From Curtobacterium sp. MCLR17_036 (lineage in GTDB: Bacteria > Actinomycetota > Actinomycetes > Actinomycetales > Microbacteriaceae): a DNA stretch of 64,000 nucleotides. This document shows, piece after piece, positions 1 to 8,305 of this stretch. Both the position numbers and the translations under genes were made by a program. The stretch spans positions 2,728,001 through 2,792,000 of the forward strand of contig NZ_CP126269.1 in the NCBI RefSeq assembly GCF_003234445.2, read 5' to 3'. The notes under the pieces are model-generated. The model made no database searches, had not been told where the DNA came from, and saw only the letters and a program-made list of their open reading frames with translations. Each line of letters opens with the position of its first letter. Position 1 is the stretch's first letter.

Positions 1-1
1 G

Positions 2-1189
2 GGGCACGACACCGAGATCCTGCCGAGCCGCGGCTTCGTCACCGACGAAACCGACTTCGCCGAGTGGGCGGCGCAGGGCACGGGTCGCTTCCGGATGGAG
101 GCCCACTACGAGCGGGTCCGCCGCCGCGAAGGCTGGCTCATGGACGGCGACCGACCGGTCGGCGGGCGCTTCAGCCTGGACGACGAGAACCGCGAGCCGC
201 CGCCGCGGGGCGCGACGACCCTCGGGCTGCCCGACCCGTGGTGGCCGGAGGAGGACGACGTCGACGAGCAGGTCCGGCTCGACCTGGACCGGTGGGAGCG
301 GGACGGCCTCGTCCGGTTCGTCGGCCGCGACGACCGACGCCGGTTCGCGGTCACCGCGGACGAGGCCCGGCTCGCGCTCGAGGACTTCGTCGCGGTGCGG
401 CTCGGCGACTTCGGTCCGTTCGAGGACGCCACCCTGACGAACGACTGGACGATGGCGCACTCGCTGCTCAGCGTGCCGATGAACCTCGGCGTGCTCGACC
501 CGGTCGAGGTGGTCGGTGCGGCACTCGAGGCACACCGCACCGGGGCCGCGCCGCTCGCGAGCGTCGAGGGGTTCGTGCGGCAGGTCGCCGGTTGGCGCGA
601 CTACGTCTGGCACCTGTACTGGTGGTTCGGCGACGAGTACGGCGCCTCGGAGAACGCCCTCGGCGCACACGAGCCGCTGCCCGACTGGTGGCAGGAGCTC
701 GACGCCTCTGCGATCGACGCGGCCTGCCTCGGCACCGCCGTGCAGGGCCTGCACGACCACGGCTGGCTGCACCACATCCAGCGCCTCATGGTGCTCGGCA
801 ACTGGGCGCTGCAACGTGGCTACGACCCGGTGCACCTGACGGAGTGGTTCACCGACGTCTTCGTCGACGGCACCGACTGGGTGATGCCGGCGAACATCAT
901 CGGCATGTCCCAGCACGCCGACGGCGGCATGGTCGCGACGAAGCCGTACGCGTCGGGCGGCCGCTACATCGACCGCATGTCCGACCACTGCGGCGGGTGC
1001 CGCTTCGACCCGACCGTGCGGGTCGGCGCGGACGCCTGCCCGTTCACCGCCGGGTACTGGGCGTTCCTGGCGCGCGCCGAGGACGCCCTGCGGGACAACC
1101 CCCGGATGGTCCGGCCGCTGCAGCAGATGCGCCGGCTGCCGGACCTCGACGCGGTGGTCGCCCAGGAGGCCCGGCGCACCCGGTCCTGA
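2..1189 (+). CDS. FeS-containing photolyase/cryptochrome (PhrB/CryB type), 5' end missing
   Basis: This frame is open from the left edge, so the N-terminal part lies outside the window; 395 residues remain. The C-terminal half carries the hallmarks of the prokaryotic (6-4) photolyase group: a tract reading HHIQRLMVLGNWAL, a flavin-pocket segment GMSQHADGGM, then KPYASGGRYIDRMSDHC. Four cysteines that ligate a 4Fe-4S cluster in this family are in place: one in AACLGT, the pair HCGGC and one in DACPF. The family uses FAD and light to repair UV photoproducts. No in-window operon partner is seen. Cryptochrome-like signalling cannot be excluded. Confidence 0.9.
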   Translation, partial: GHDTEILPSRGFVTDETDFAEWAAQGTGRFRMEAHYERVRRREGWLMDGDRPVGGRFSLDDENREPPPRGATTLGLPDPWWPEEDDVDEQVRLDLDRWERDGLVRFVGRDDRRRFAVTADEARLALEDFVAVRLGDFGPFEDATLTNDWTMAHSLLSVPMNLGVLDPVEVVGAALEAHRTGAAPLASVEGFVRQVAGWRDYVWHLYWWFGDEYGASENALGAHEPLPDWWQELDASAIDAACLGTAVQGLHDHGWLHHIQRLMVLGNWALQRGYDPVHLTEWFTDVFVDGTDWVMPANIIGMSQHADGGMVATKPYASGGRYIDRMSDHCGGCRFDPTVRVGADACPFTAGYWAFLARAEDALRDNPRMVRPLQQMRRLPDLDAVVAQEARRTRS

Positions 1190-1508
1190 CGGCTCCCGCC
1201 CGCGACGGGGCCGGGTCCTCCTGCCCGGGGCGCGTCCCGAGGTGCGTCCCGGGCTGCACACCGGGCTGCGTCCCGACAGCCACCGGTGTGCGGACGGGCA
1301 CGGGTCGTGCCCCGCCTGCCGCCGGTGCGCAGACGGTCGCGGGTCGTGCCCCGCCTGCCACCGGTGCGCAGACGGGCACGGAACGTGCCCCGACTGCCAC
1401 CGGTGCGCGGACGGGCACGGAACGTGTCCCGACTGCCACCGGTGCGCAGACGGCCGCGGGTCGTGCCCAGCCTGCCGCCGGTGCGCAGACGGCCGCGGGT
1501 GGTGCCGG
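1190..1508. repeat. Intergenic 39-bp tandem repeat, about six copies
   Basis: The gap between two convergent genes holds a direct repeat of period 39 bp. Copies start at 1283, 1322, 1361, 1400, 1439 and 1478, each beginning CCGGTGYGC; the last is partial. The period is a multiple of three, so every frame translates as a 13-residue repeat, but no start, ribosome site or family supports a gene. A shorter GCGTCCCGGGCTGC-like repeat precedes it. Confidence 0.85.
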
Positions 1509-2168
1509 TCAGAGCTGGCGGCGCCGGTAGAGCCGCACCGCGAGGGCCGCCGAGGCGGCGAGCAGCACGACGCCGATCCCGAGCACGGTGGCGGCGACCG
1601 CCCCGGACGGGGCCGCGAAGTCCGCCGGGCTGCCGGAGGACCCGACCAGACCGGTCTGCCCGACCAGGAAGGCGCCGACGGCGATCACCGCGATCGGGAT
1701 GTAGACCATCGGCCGTCCCCGGGTGTAGCCGAGGGCGAAGAACCACGGCAGCTGCACGGCGACGGCGACGAAGACGGCGCCCGCCCCGACGAGCAGCATG
1801 GTCGCGAGGAACGGCCAGGCCACGTCCTGCTGCCGGACGGCGGCGACGGCCAGGGTCGCTGCGACCCCGACGCCGAGGGCGACGACGGCGTAGACGACCA
1901 TCGAGACGTACCGGCCGAGCACGACCGCGGTGCGGCCGACCGGGGCGATGCCGTACAGGGTGTCGAGCCGACCGCGCTCGTCGGCCTGGAACGGGACGGA
2001 CGCCGAGACCGCGGCGATCGCGGCTCCCATGACGATGCCGGTGCCGGGGACCGGGAAGACCACCGAGAAGACGACGATGAACCCGAGCGGCAGGAGCACG
2101 CGGAGCGGCTGCGTGAGCGCGATGGTGGTGAGGTCGAAACGGGTGAAGCGGGCCAGTGCGGTGCTCAT
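1509..2168 (-). CDS. ABC-2 type transporter permease
   Basis: This 219-residue protein has about six hydrophobic segments and no catalytic motif, as expected of the membrane half of an ABC-2 exporter. The ATG at 2168 overlaps the stop of the upstream ATPase gene by 4 bp (ATGA), which fixes the start and implies translational coupling. It is the last gene of a gntR-ATPase-permease operon. The substrate is not visible. Operons of this YtrA layout often respond to antibiotics or envelope stress, and that is only an analogy here. Confidence 0.85.
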   Translation of the reverse strand: MSTALARFTRFDLTTIALTQPLRVLLPLGFIVVFSVVFPVPGTGIVMGAAIAAVSASVPFQADERGRLDTLYGIAPVGRTAVVLGRYVSMVVYAVVALGVGVAATLAVAAVRQQDVAWPFLATMLLVGAGAVFVAVAVQLPWFFALGYTRGRPMVYIPIAVIAVGAFLVGQTGLVGSSGSPADFAAPSGAVAATVLGIGVVLLAASAALAVRLYRRRQL

Positions 2169-3055
2169 GCTGCGAGTTCCTTCCGGGTCGGTTCGCGGTG
2201 CTCGGCGAAGTGGACGACGACGTCGTCGGTGGTCGCGCGGTCGATGACGACCTCGGGTCCGAACGCGACCGTGTCGTCGACCCGGATGAGCCCCTCCCAC
2301 CGGCCGCTCGGGTCGTTCCGGAGCCCGATGGTCGCGGAGCGGGCTGCCTCCGGGAAGGCGCCGGCGCCGCGGACCACGGCGAAGCGCTCGTGCAGGTCGT
2401 CGAGCGCACCGGCGTAGGCGACCTCGCCGTGGTCGAGCACGACGACGTGGTCGGCGAGGTCGTCGAGCTCCGCCGTGATGTGGGTGGAGAAGAGCACCGT
2501 GTGCCCGGGGTCGAGCACGAACTCGCGGACGGTGTCGGCGAGGTGCCGCCGGGCCACGGGGTCGAGGCCGCTCGAGGGCTCGTCGAGCACGAGCAGGTCC
2601 GGGTGGTGCGCGAGCGCCATCGCGAGCGAGAGCTTGACGGTCTGACCGCGGGAGAGCCCGCCGACGCGGTTGCCGACGGGGACGTCGTACCGGTCGAGCA
2701 GGTCGCGGAACAGGCGCTCGTCCCACCGGCGGTACAGGAGCCCGACGCGCTTGCCGACGGACCCGACCCGCCACTCCGGCGCTGCGGTCACCTGGTCGAG
2801 CACGACGCCGATGCGGTCACAAGCGGCGGCGTCGAGCGGGTCGGCGTCACCGAACAGGGTGATCGTCCCCGCGTCGACGCCGACGAGTCCGAGCACGGAC
2901 TTGACCAGGGTCGTCTTGCCGGCGCCGTTCTGGCCGACGAGGCCGGTGACGAAGCCCGTCGGGACGGTGACGTCGACGTCGCGCAGTGCGAACGTCCCCT
3001 GCTGCTTGCGGACGCCCCGGATGCTGATGGCGTCGTCGTTCAGTGCTGCTTCCAT
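2165..3055 (-). CDS. ABC transporter ATP-binding protein
   Basis: The 296-residue protein is a single ABC ATPase domain. Walker A (GQNGAGKTT) is at residues 41-49, the signature LSRGQ at 134-138, Walker B LLVLDEP at 154-160 and the switch histidine in FSTH near 192. A C-terminal extension of about 80 residues is typical of BcrA/YtrB-like exporters. Its start lies inside the 3' end of the gntR gene (16-bp overlap) and its end overlaps the permease start, so the three genes are translated as one unit. Confidence 0.92.
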   Translation of the reverse strand: MEAALNDDAISIRGVRKQQGTFALRDVDVTVPTGFVTGLVGQNGAGKTTLVKSVLGLVGVDAGTITLFGDADPLDAAACDRIGVVLDQVTAAPEWRVGSVGKRVGLLYRRWDERLFRDLLDRYDVPVGNRVGGLSRGQTVKLSLAMALAHHPDLLVLDEPSSGLDPVARRHLADTVREFVLDPGHTVLFSTHITAELDDLADHVVVLDHGEVAYAGALDDLHERFAVVRGAGAFPEAARSATIGLRNDPSGRWEGLIRVDDTVAFGPEVVIDRATTDDVVVHFAEHREPTRKELAA

Positions 3056-3414
3056 GCGTCTTCGACCTTCCGTCGGATGTCGTCGATGGTGAGGCGGGCC
3101 GCCCGGGCCGCGGACACGAGTTCCGCGGTGGCGGTGTCGAGTCGTGCCGCCAGGGCGCTGTCGGCCTCGTCGGCGTCGACCGCGCGGACGACGAAGCCGC
3201 GTCCGTGTTCGTTGCGGACGAGCCCTTCGGCCACGAGGTCGTTGTAGGCGCGGGTCACGGTGATGACGCTGACCCGCAGTTCCAGGGCGAGCTGGCGGAG
3301 CGACGGGAGCAGCGCCCCCTCGGTGAGCTCCCCCGCGTGCACGGCGTTGCGGACCTGGGTCTTGATCTGTTCGTACATCGGCACCGAACTGGTGCTCGAC
3401 AGGATGATCCGCAC
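3040..3414 (-). CDS. GntR-family regulator, YtrA subfamily
   Basis: This is a 124-residue GntR protein: a winged helix (about residues 12-76, containing SLRQLALELRVSVITVTRAYNDL) followed only by a short helical tail, the size of the YtrA subfamily that controls linked ABC exporters. I chose the GTG at 3414 because GGGAGGAAC lies directly before it; upstream codons in the same frame run into the promoter. It heads the exporter operon and diverges from the acetyltransferase at 3495, with a palindrome in between. The inducing ligand is unknown. Confidence 0.9.
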   Translation of the reverse strand: MRIILSSTSSVPMYEQIKTQVRNAVHAGELTEGALLPSLRQLALELRVSVITVTRAYNDLVAEGLVRNEHGRGFVVRAVDADEADSALAARLDTATAELVSAARAARLTIDDIRRKVEDAWKQH

Positions 3415-3431
3415 GTTCCTCCCTGACAACT

Positions 3432-3443
3432 GTGTATGTACAC
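3432..3443. promoter_or_regulatory. Palindromic operator candidate between gntR and the acetyltransferase gene
   Basis: GTGTA-TG-TACAC is a perfect 5-bp inverted repeat with a 2-bp centre, in the 80-bp gap between the divergent genes and 17 bp upstream of the gntR start. YtrA-type regulators usually bind such sites in their own promoter; autoregulation is inferred. Confidence 0.6.
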
Positions 3444-3482
3444 CATTACAGTACGACCAGCCCTCGACGCCGTCAACCCCGG

Positions 3483-3494
3483 TAGGGTCGGGTC
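3483..3494 (+). promoter_or_regulatory. Leaderless -10 element of the Eis-like gene
   Basis: TAGGGT is followed by exactly six bases and then the GTG start, with no Shine-Dalgarno sequence, which is the spacing of a leaderless actinobacterial transcript. Confidence 0.55.
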
Positions 3495-4817
3495 GTGGCC
3501 AGCAACGACGCATTCGACGACCGCTACGACCTGCGCGAGTTCGCGCCGAGCACCGACGACCAGGGGGCGCCGACCGCCGAGACGGAAGCGTGGATGCGCG
3601 CCGTCGGGCTCGGCTTCCACGAAGCGCACCCCGACGCCGAGGGCGCGGCGCGCATGGCAGCGGACTTCATCGCCGACGGGGAGACCTTCCTCGGCGTGTA
3701 CGTGCGCGAACCCTTCCCCGGCTCCGTCGACGAGACCTGGCCGGCCGGCACCTTCACGTGGTTCCCCAAGGCACTGAGCTGGGGCGACGGCTCGTCGGTC
3801 GAGACGCAGGCGATCTCCGCCGTCACCGTCCGCCCGACCGAGCGACGCCGCGGCATCCTGCGCCGGATGATGACGCACGCGCTCGAGCGCGGCGCCGCCG
3901 AGGGCTACGCGGTGGCGTCCCTCACCGCGTCCGAGGGCACCATCTACCGCCGCTTCGGCTTCGGCAGTGCGATCCGCGAGCGCGCCGTGCACGTCCGCCG
4001 CGAGCGCGCCCTGCCCCTGCTCGTCCCCGCGACCGGCTCGGTCTCCGTCGTCACGCCCGAGTGGCTCGCCGACGGCCCCGGCCGCGAGCTGTTCGACCGC
4101 TTCCACGCGCGCACGCCGGGCTCGATGGTCCGCAACCGCAGCACCTGGCCGATCGTGTTCGGGCTGCGCGGGCAGGACGGCAAGCCGGTGCACGACGTCC
4201 GGGCCGCGATGCACCGGGCCGAGGGCTCCGACGAGCTCGACGGCTACGTCACCTGGCGCGTGAAGGAGGAACGCGGCGCCGACACCACGGTCGAAGTCGT
4301 CGACCTCGTCTACACGGACGACCGGGCGTACACCGCGCTGTGGGAGTTCCTGCTCTCCGTCGACCTGAACGACGTCGTCCGGTACAACCGGTCGCGCCTC
4401 GACGACCCGATCGTCGCCGCGCTCGGGGACAACCGCGCGTACGACGTCGACCACGAGGAGGACCACGTCTGGCTCCGCGTGCTCGACGTGGCGGCGGCGC
4501 TCGGGTCGCGGCCGTTCGCCGTCGACGGCTCGCTCACCCTCGGGGTCAGCGACGCGCTCGGCTTCACCACCGGCACGTACCGCCTCGACGTGACGTCGGG
4601 CACGGGATCCGTCACGCGCCTGGCCGACGACGTCGACGTGGCCGCGTCCGACGTCCGGCTCGACGTCGCCGAGCTCGGCGCGCTGCTCATCGGCTCGGTC
4701 TCCCCCGTCACGCTCGCGGCTGCCGGCCTCGTGCAGGCCGCCGACCCCGCGTCGGTCCAGCTGCTGCGCGCGATGCTCACCCCGCCGCGCACGCCGCACG
4801 GGATCACGTACTTCTGA
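3495..4817 (+). CDS. Eis-family GNAT N-acetyltransferase
   Basis: The 440-residue protein has the length and layout of the Eis family: a first GNAT domain with the acetyl-CoA loop VRPTERRRGILRRMM, the motif SEGTIYRRFGFG, a second degenerate GNAT region and a sterol-carrier-like C-terminus. It ends in ITYF; in Eis the terminal phenylalanine carboxylate takes part in catalysis. Eis proteins acetylate aminoglycosides or other amines, and the substrate here is unknown. The GTG start at 3495 is supported by the leaderless -10 box. The next gene begins on the last base of the stop codon. Confidence 0.9.
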   Translation: MASNDAFDDRYDLREFAPSTDDQGAPTAETEAWMRAVGLGFHEAHPDAEGAARMAADFIADGETFLGVYVREPFPGSVDETWPAGTFTWFPKALSWGDGSSVETQAISAVTVRPTERRRGILRRMMTHALERGAAEGYAVASLTASEGTIYRRFGFGSAIRERAVHVRRERALPLLVPATGSVSVVTPEWLADGPGRELFDRFHARTPGSMVRNRSTWPIVFGLRGQDGKPVHDVRAAMHRAEGSDELDGYVTWRVKEERGADTTVEVVDLVYTDDRAYTALWEFLLSVDLNDVVRYNRSRLDDPIVAALGDNRAYDVDHEEDHVWLRVLDVAAALGSRPFAVDGSLTLGVSDALGFTTGTYRLDVTSGTGSVTRLADDVDVAASDVRLDVAELGALLIGSVSPVTLAAAGLVQAADPASVQLLRAMLTPPRTPHGITYF

Positions 4818-5302
4818 TGGACGCCGCCGGCTCGCTCGCCCGGGCCCGGCAGGCCGTCGCGGTCCTGGCGAGCCCGACGCTGCGCGCCGCGGTGGTCGGG
4901 GGCGCCGAAGTCGACGACCGGACCCGCGCCGCGATCGCGGCCTTCGACTGGTTGGGCGAGGACGGCCCGGACGGTGCCGCGCTCGGCCGGACGGCGCAGG
5001 ACCTGCGCGACCTGCAGGGTCCCGCGGCGCTGCTCGAGTTCGACCGGATCGGCCGGATGCCGCTGCGGGCCGACGAGCGGCACCCGCTGTCGATCCGGAT
5101 CGTCGAGCTCGTGTTCGCCCGGCTCGGACCCGCACGCGCCGTGCCGGAGCCGGTGCTGAACGCAGCGATCGCGATGGTCGCCGAGGACGTCGCACTCGTC
5201 CGCCGTGACGCCGTCGACCTCGGTGTGCTCGAGCGGACAGCCGACGGTGCGTCCTACCGGCTCGTGCCGGCCGGGTCCCGTCCGGCTCAGGAGCGTCGCT
5301 GA
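4817..5302 (+). CDS. DUF2087 domain protein
   Basis: This 161-residue protein starts with an ATG that shares one base with the preceding stop (TGATG), so it is very likely coupled to the acetyltransferase. Its C-terminal part (LSIRIVELVFARLGPARAVPEPVLNAAI onward to YRLV) resembles the DUF2087 winged-helix-like domain often appended to transcription regulators. The N-terminal 80 residues are helical and Ala-rich. A DNA-binding role is possible but not shown. It converges on the MFS gene with a 12-bp gap. Confidence 0.75.
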   Translation: MDAAGSLARARQAVAVLASPTLRAAVVGGAEVDDRTRAAIAAFDWLGEDGPDGAALGRTAQDLRDLQGPAALLEFDRIGRMPLRADERHPLSIRIVELVFARLGPARAVPEPVLNAAIAMVAEDVALVRRDAVDLGVLERTADGASYRLVPAGSRPAQERR

Positions 5303-5314
5303 GGCCTCTCCCGC

Positions 5315-6613
5315 TCAGCCGACGGGGTCGACGTGGACAGCGTCGGCACGAGCTGCGCGCCGCGCGACCGCGGTGATGCCGAGCGCCGCGGCGAGGAAGC
5401 CGATCGCGAGCACCGCCCACCCCGGCGTCCCGAGGTCGATCGCCGTGACCGTGACGACCGTCGGGGCGACCATCGCCCCGAGCGCGTAGCCCGTGCCGTA
5501 GACGCCCTGGTACGCACCGACGCGGTCGGCGGGCGCGAGCTCGAAGCTCAGCGCCCACCCGGCGGCGCTCGACGTGATCTCGGCCAGCGAGTGCACGACC
5601 GCCGCGAGCACGAGGACACCCGCTGCGATCGCGACCGGCAGCCAGTCGTCGCCGTGCACCCACCCGGCCGCCGCCCAGAGCAGACAGGCGAGCGCCATCA
5701 GCCAACCGGCGTGACGCATCACACGACCGGCCCCGGCGACGCTGTCCGTCCCACGGCTCATCCGGACCTGCAGGAGCACGACCGCGACGGTGTTCACGAG
5801 CAGCAGCGGCGACACGAGCACGTCCGGTGCGACGGTGTGCTGGACGACCCAGAGCGGGACGGCGACCTCGAACAGGCCGAACTGGATGCCGAACACCCCG
5901 GTCAGGGCGGTGACGACCAGGAAGCGCACGTCCCGGTAGGGGCTGCGTCCGTCGAGCGGCTGCACCACGATCGTGCCCGTGTCGGTACGGCCAGCGGGTG
6001 CCGCGTCCGTCCGGGACGCGGGCAGGCCGAGCACCAGGAACGCCGACGTGACGAAGAGCACGCCCGCGGCGACCATCGTCACCCGGTACGCCTCACCCGT
6101 GCCGATCGCCAACGGGATCGCCGCCACCGCCGTGCCGACGCCGATGCCGATGTTCGTCACGGTGCGCATCGTCGCGCGCACCCGGACGCGCTCCGCACCC
6201 GGGAAGGCCCGGCCGACCGCCGCCGACCGGACCGAGCTGCCGCCCTGCTGTGCGAACAGGGCGATCGAGGCGGTGAGCACCAGGGTCGGCAGGTCGTGCA
6301 CGAGGACGTAGCCGACGAGTGCGACGCCCTGCACGAGGTGCAGCCACACGAGCATCCGCCGCGAGCTGAACCGGTCGGCCAGGTGCCCGAAGACGAGCGA
6401 GGCGGCCACCCCGACCGCTCCGGCGACCGTCAGTCCGAGGCCGACCGCGACCGGCGCGATCCCCACGACGGTCGTCAGGTAGAGCGTTGTGAGGGTGAAG
6501 AAGGCGCCGCGGCCGAGGGTGTCGACGAGCGTCACGATGAGCAGCCGTCGCAGGGTGGCGTCCTGCCGGACCAGGGTGCGGATCGGGACGAGTGGTTCGG
6601 TGGCGCTGCTCAC
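5315..6613 (-). CDS. MFS transporter
   Basis: About 432 residues with some twelve hydrophobic helices. The loop after the second helix reads GHLADRFSSRRM, the major facilitator signature. It is probably a proton-driven drug or metabolite exporter; the substrate is unknown. I chose the GTG at 6613 (VSSATEPL), preceded by GGGAG at a suitable distance, over an upstream in-frame ATG at 6649. It diverges from the ArsR-like regulator at 6670, which is a likely controller. Confidence 0.88.
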   Translation of the reverse strand: MSSATEPLVPIRTLVRQDATLRRLLIVTLVDTLGRGAFFTLTTLYLTTVVGIAPVAVGLGLTVAGAVGVAASLVFGHLADRFSSRRMLVWLHLVQGVALVGYVLVHDLPTLVLTASIALFAQQGGSSVRSAAVGRAFPGAERVRVRATMRTVTNIGIGVGTAVAAIPLAIGTGEAYRVTMVAAGVLFVTSAFLVLGLPASRTDAAPAGRTDTGTIVVQPLDGRSPYRDVRFLVVTALTGVFGIQFGLFEVAVPLWVVQHTVAPDVLVSPLLLVNTVAVVLLQVRMSRGTDSVAGAGRVMRHAGWLMALACLLWAAAGWVHGDDWLPVAIAAGVLVLAAVVHSLAEITSSAAGWALSFELAPADRVGAYQGVYGTGYALGAMVAPTVVTVTAIDLGTPGWAVLAIGFLAAALGITAVARRAARADAVHVDPVG

Positions 6614-6655
6614 GGTCCAGTTCTCCCAGCACCCGTCGACCCGCGACAACCGATG

Positions 6656-6669
6656 TAGCGTGGGGCTTC
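6656..6669 (+). promoter_or_regulatory. Leaderless -10 element of the ArsR-like gene
   Basis: TAGCGT lies eight bases before the ATG at 6670 and no ribosome-binding site is visible, so a leaderless transcript is likely. It sits in the 56-bp gap shared with the MFS promoter. Confidence 0.45.
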
Positions 6670-7626
6670 ATGATCCGGTACCGCCTGGAACCCGCCGACG
6701 TCTCGGCGATCCGGTTCGGCATCTCGCCGTTGTCCGAGCTCGGGCTCGGGCTCCGTGCCTTCCGTGCGCCGGACCGGTACCCGCTGCAACGTCCGTGGCT
6801 CGACCGGATCGCCGCCGTGCGGCCCCTGCTCGACCACGAGGTCCTGCTCGGCCTGGTCGACGACCGGCGCTGGGTCGCGGACTTCGTCAACCCTCGTCCG
6901 GCGTCGGCCCTGACCTCGATCGACGACGAGCTCGCGGCGCTCGGCCGGATCACCCGCGGGCGCCTGCACGCCGACCTGGAACGCGTGCACGGGACGGTGC
7001 CGGCGGTGTTCACCGGTCGGCACGATGCCGTGGTCGGCCGCCTGCAGCAGGCGCTCGCGACGACGTGGGAGCTCTGCTTCGCCCCGTACTGGCCGCGCAT
7101 GCGCGCCGTCATGCAGTCCGACATCACGCACCGGGCCCGGACCGCCGCACACGCCGGCATCGGGGCGGTGCTCGGCGGGTTGTCCGACGCCGTCCGGTAC
7201 GACGGCCGGCTGCTCGACGTCCGCCTGAGCAGTCCGATCGCGCGGGACCGACCGGTCGCCGGCGAGGGGCTCACGCTCGTGCCGTCGGTCTTCGTCGTCC
7301 GGGCGTCGGTGCCGATCGACGACGACCAGCCCCCGACCGTGATGTACCCGGCACGGGGACAGGGCGCGATGTGGTCGACGTCCCCGCACCCGGACGCCGG
7401 CGCCGTCCGCGACCTGCTCGGTGCGACCCGGGCGGCGCTGCTCGACGCCCTGGGCGAACCGGCGTCGTCGACCGACCTCGCGGTGCGCTTCGGGGTGTCG
7501 ACCTCGGCCGTCAACCAGCACCTGCGCGTGATGGAACGGGGTGGCCTGCTCAACCGGACGCGCTACGGGCGCGCGGTGCTGTACTACCGGAGCACGGTCG
7601 GCGACGCGATGAGCGCCCGAGAGTGA
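6670..7626 (+). CDS. ArsR-like winged-helix regulator (DUF5937 type)
   Basis: The 318-residue protein opens with MIRYRLEPADVSAIRFGISPLSE, typical of the DUF5937 N-terminal domain. It closes with an ArsR-type winged helix (LGEPASSTDLAVRFGVSTSAVNQHLRVMERGGLL near residues 260-295, then a wing RTRYGRAVLYYRS). The cysteine metal sites of classical ArsR sensors are absent, so it probably senses an organic ligand. Its position, divergent from the MFS gene, suggests that it represses that exporter. Confidence 0.85.
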   Translation: MIRYRLEPADVSAIRFGISPLSELGLGLRAFRAPDRYPLQRPWLDRIAAVRPLLDHEVLLGLVDDRRWVADFVNPRPASALTSIDDELAALGRITRGRLHADLERVHGTVPAVFTGRHDAVVGRLQQALATTWELCFAPYWPRMRAVMQSDITHRARTAAHAGIGAVLGGLSDAVRYDGRLLDVRLSSPIARDRPVAGEGLTLVPSVFVVRASVPIDDDQPPTVMYPARGQGAMWSTSPHPDAGAVRDLLGATRAALLDALGEPASSTDLAVRFGVSTSAVNQHLRVMERGGLLNRTRYGRAVLYYRSTVGDAMSARE

Positions 7627-7660
7627 GACCGACGCGGGTGTCCTGCGCCGCTCCCACCCG

Positions 7661-8185
7661 TCACAGCAGCGCGGCCACCTGCGCCATGCGGACGGCGAAG
7701 AACACCGACGCCACGAGCCCGAGGATGATCGCGGCGAGTGAGACCCCGAAGCCGGTGATCCGCTGACCGGTGAGCTGGCCGGCACGGGCCAGGCCGATCG
7801 CGCCGAAGACGAGGCCGAGGATCCCGGGGATCGCGAACACGTTCACGATGAAGGCGAGGAGCGCGAGGACGAGGCCGGCGTAGCCGTACGGGTTGATCGC
7901 CCGGGTCGCGCGGTCCTTCGCGATCCGGGCCTTGCGCCCGGTGAGGACCGGTGCGGCCGCAGCGATCGGGACGGACCGGTACGCGGACGGTGCCGGCGGC
8001 CGCGGTGCCTGCTCCCACACGGGCGCGGGGGTCCAGGCCGCGGCGGGTACGGTCACCACCGGGGTCGGCGGCGGGACCGGGACGACCGGCGCGGGCGCCT
8101 GGGCACCCCAGCGGGTGCCGTCCCACCACCGCGTGCGCTGCGGGTCCTGCGGGTCCGGGTACCACCCGGCGATCGGCAGCGTCAC
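7661..8185 (-). CDS. DUF2510 / DUF4190-type small membrane protein
   Basis: This 174-residue protein begins with a DUF2510 module (AGWYPDPQDPQRTRWWDGTRWGAQ is the recognisable stretch), followed by a Pro/Val/Ala linker and a C-terminal pair of transmembrane helices of DUF4190 type. It starts with GTG at 8185 after the purine-rich GGAGGGGGAG. Function unknown; the architecture is common in actinobacterial envelope proteins. Confidence 0.85.
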   Translation of the reverse strand: MTLPIAGWYPDPQDPQRTRWWDGTRWGAQAPAPVVPVPPPTPVVTVPAAAWTPAPVWEQAPRPPAPSAYRSVPIAAAAPVLTGRKARIAKDRATRAINPYGYAGLVLALLAFIVNVFAIPGILGLVFGAIGLARAGQLTGQRITGFGVSLAAIILGLVASVFFAVRMAQVAALL

Positions 8186-8305
8186 TGTGCTCCCCCTCCG
8201 TTGCCGTCGACGACACTACGGGGGCGACCGGTCGGCGCACACGCCCCCGTGGTGGTGCCACGACGCGCGGCCCCGGCCGTGGTCCGGGCGACCGGGGCGG
8301 CTCGC

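Noticed and set aside
1242..2417. Cysteine-rich CPxCHRCADG repeats that look like zinc ribbons
   Set aside because: The frame continues as antisense of the ABC-2 permease gene. The cysteines come from the 39-bp repeat, and there is no start or ribosome site.
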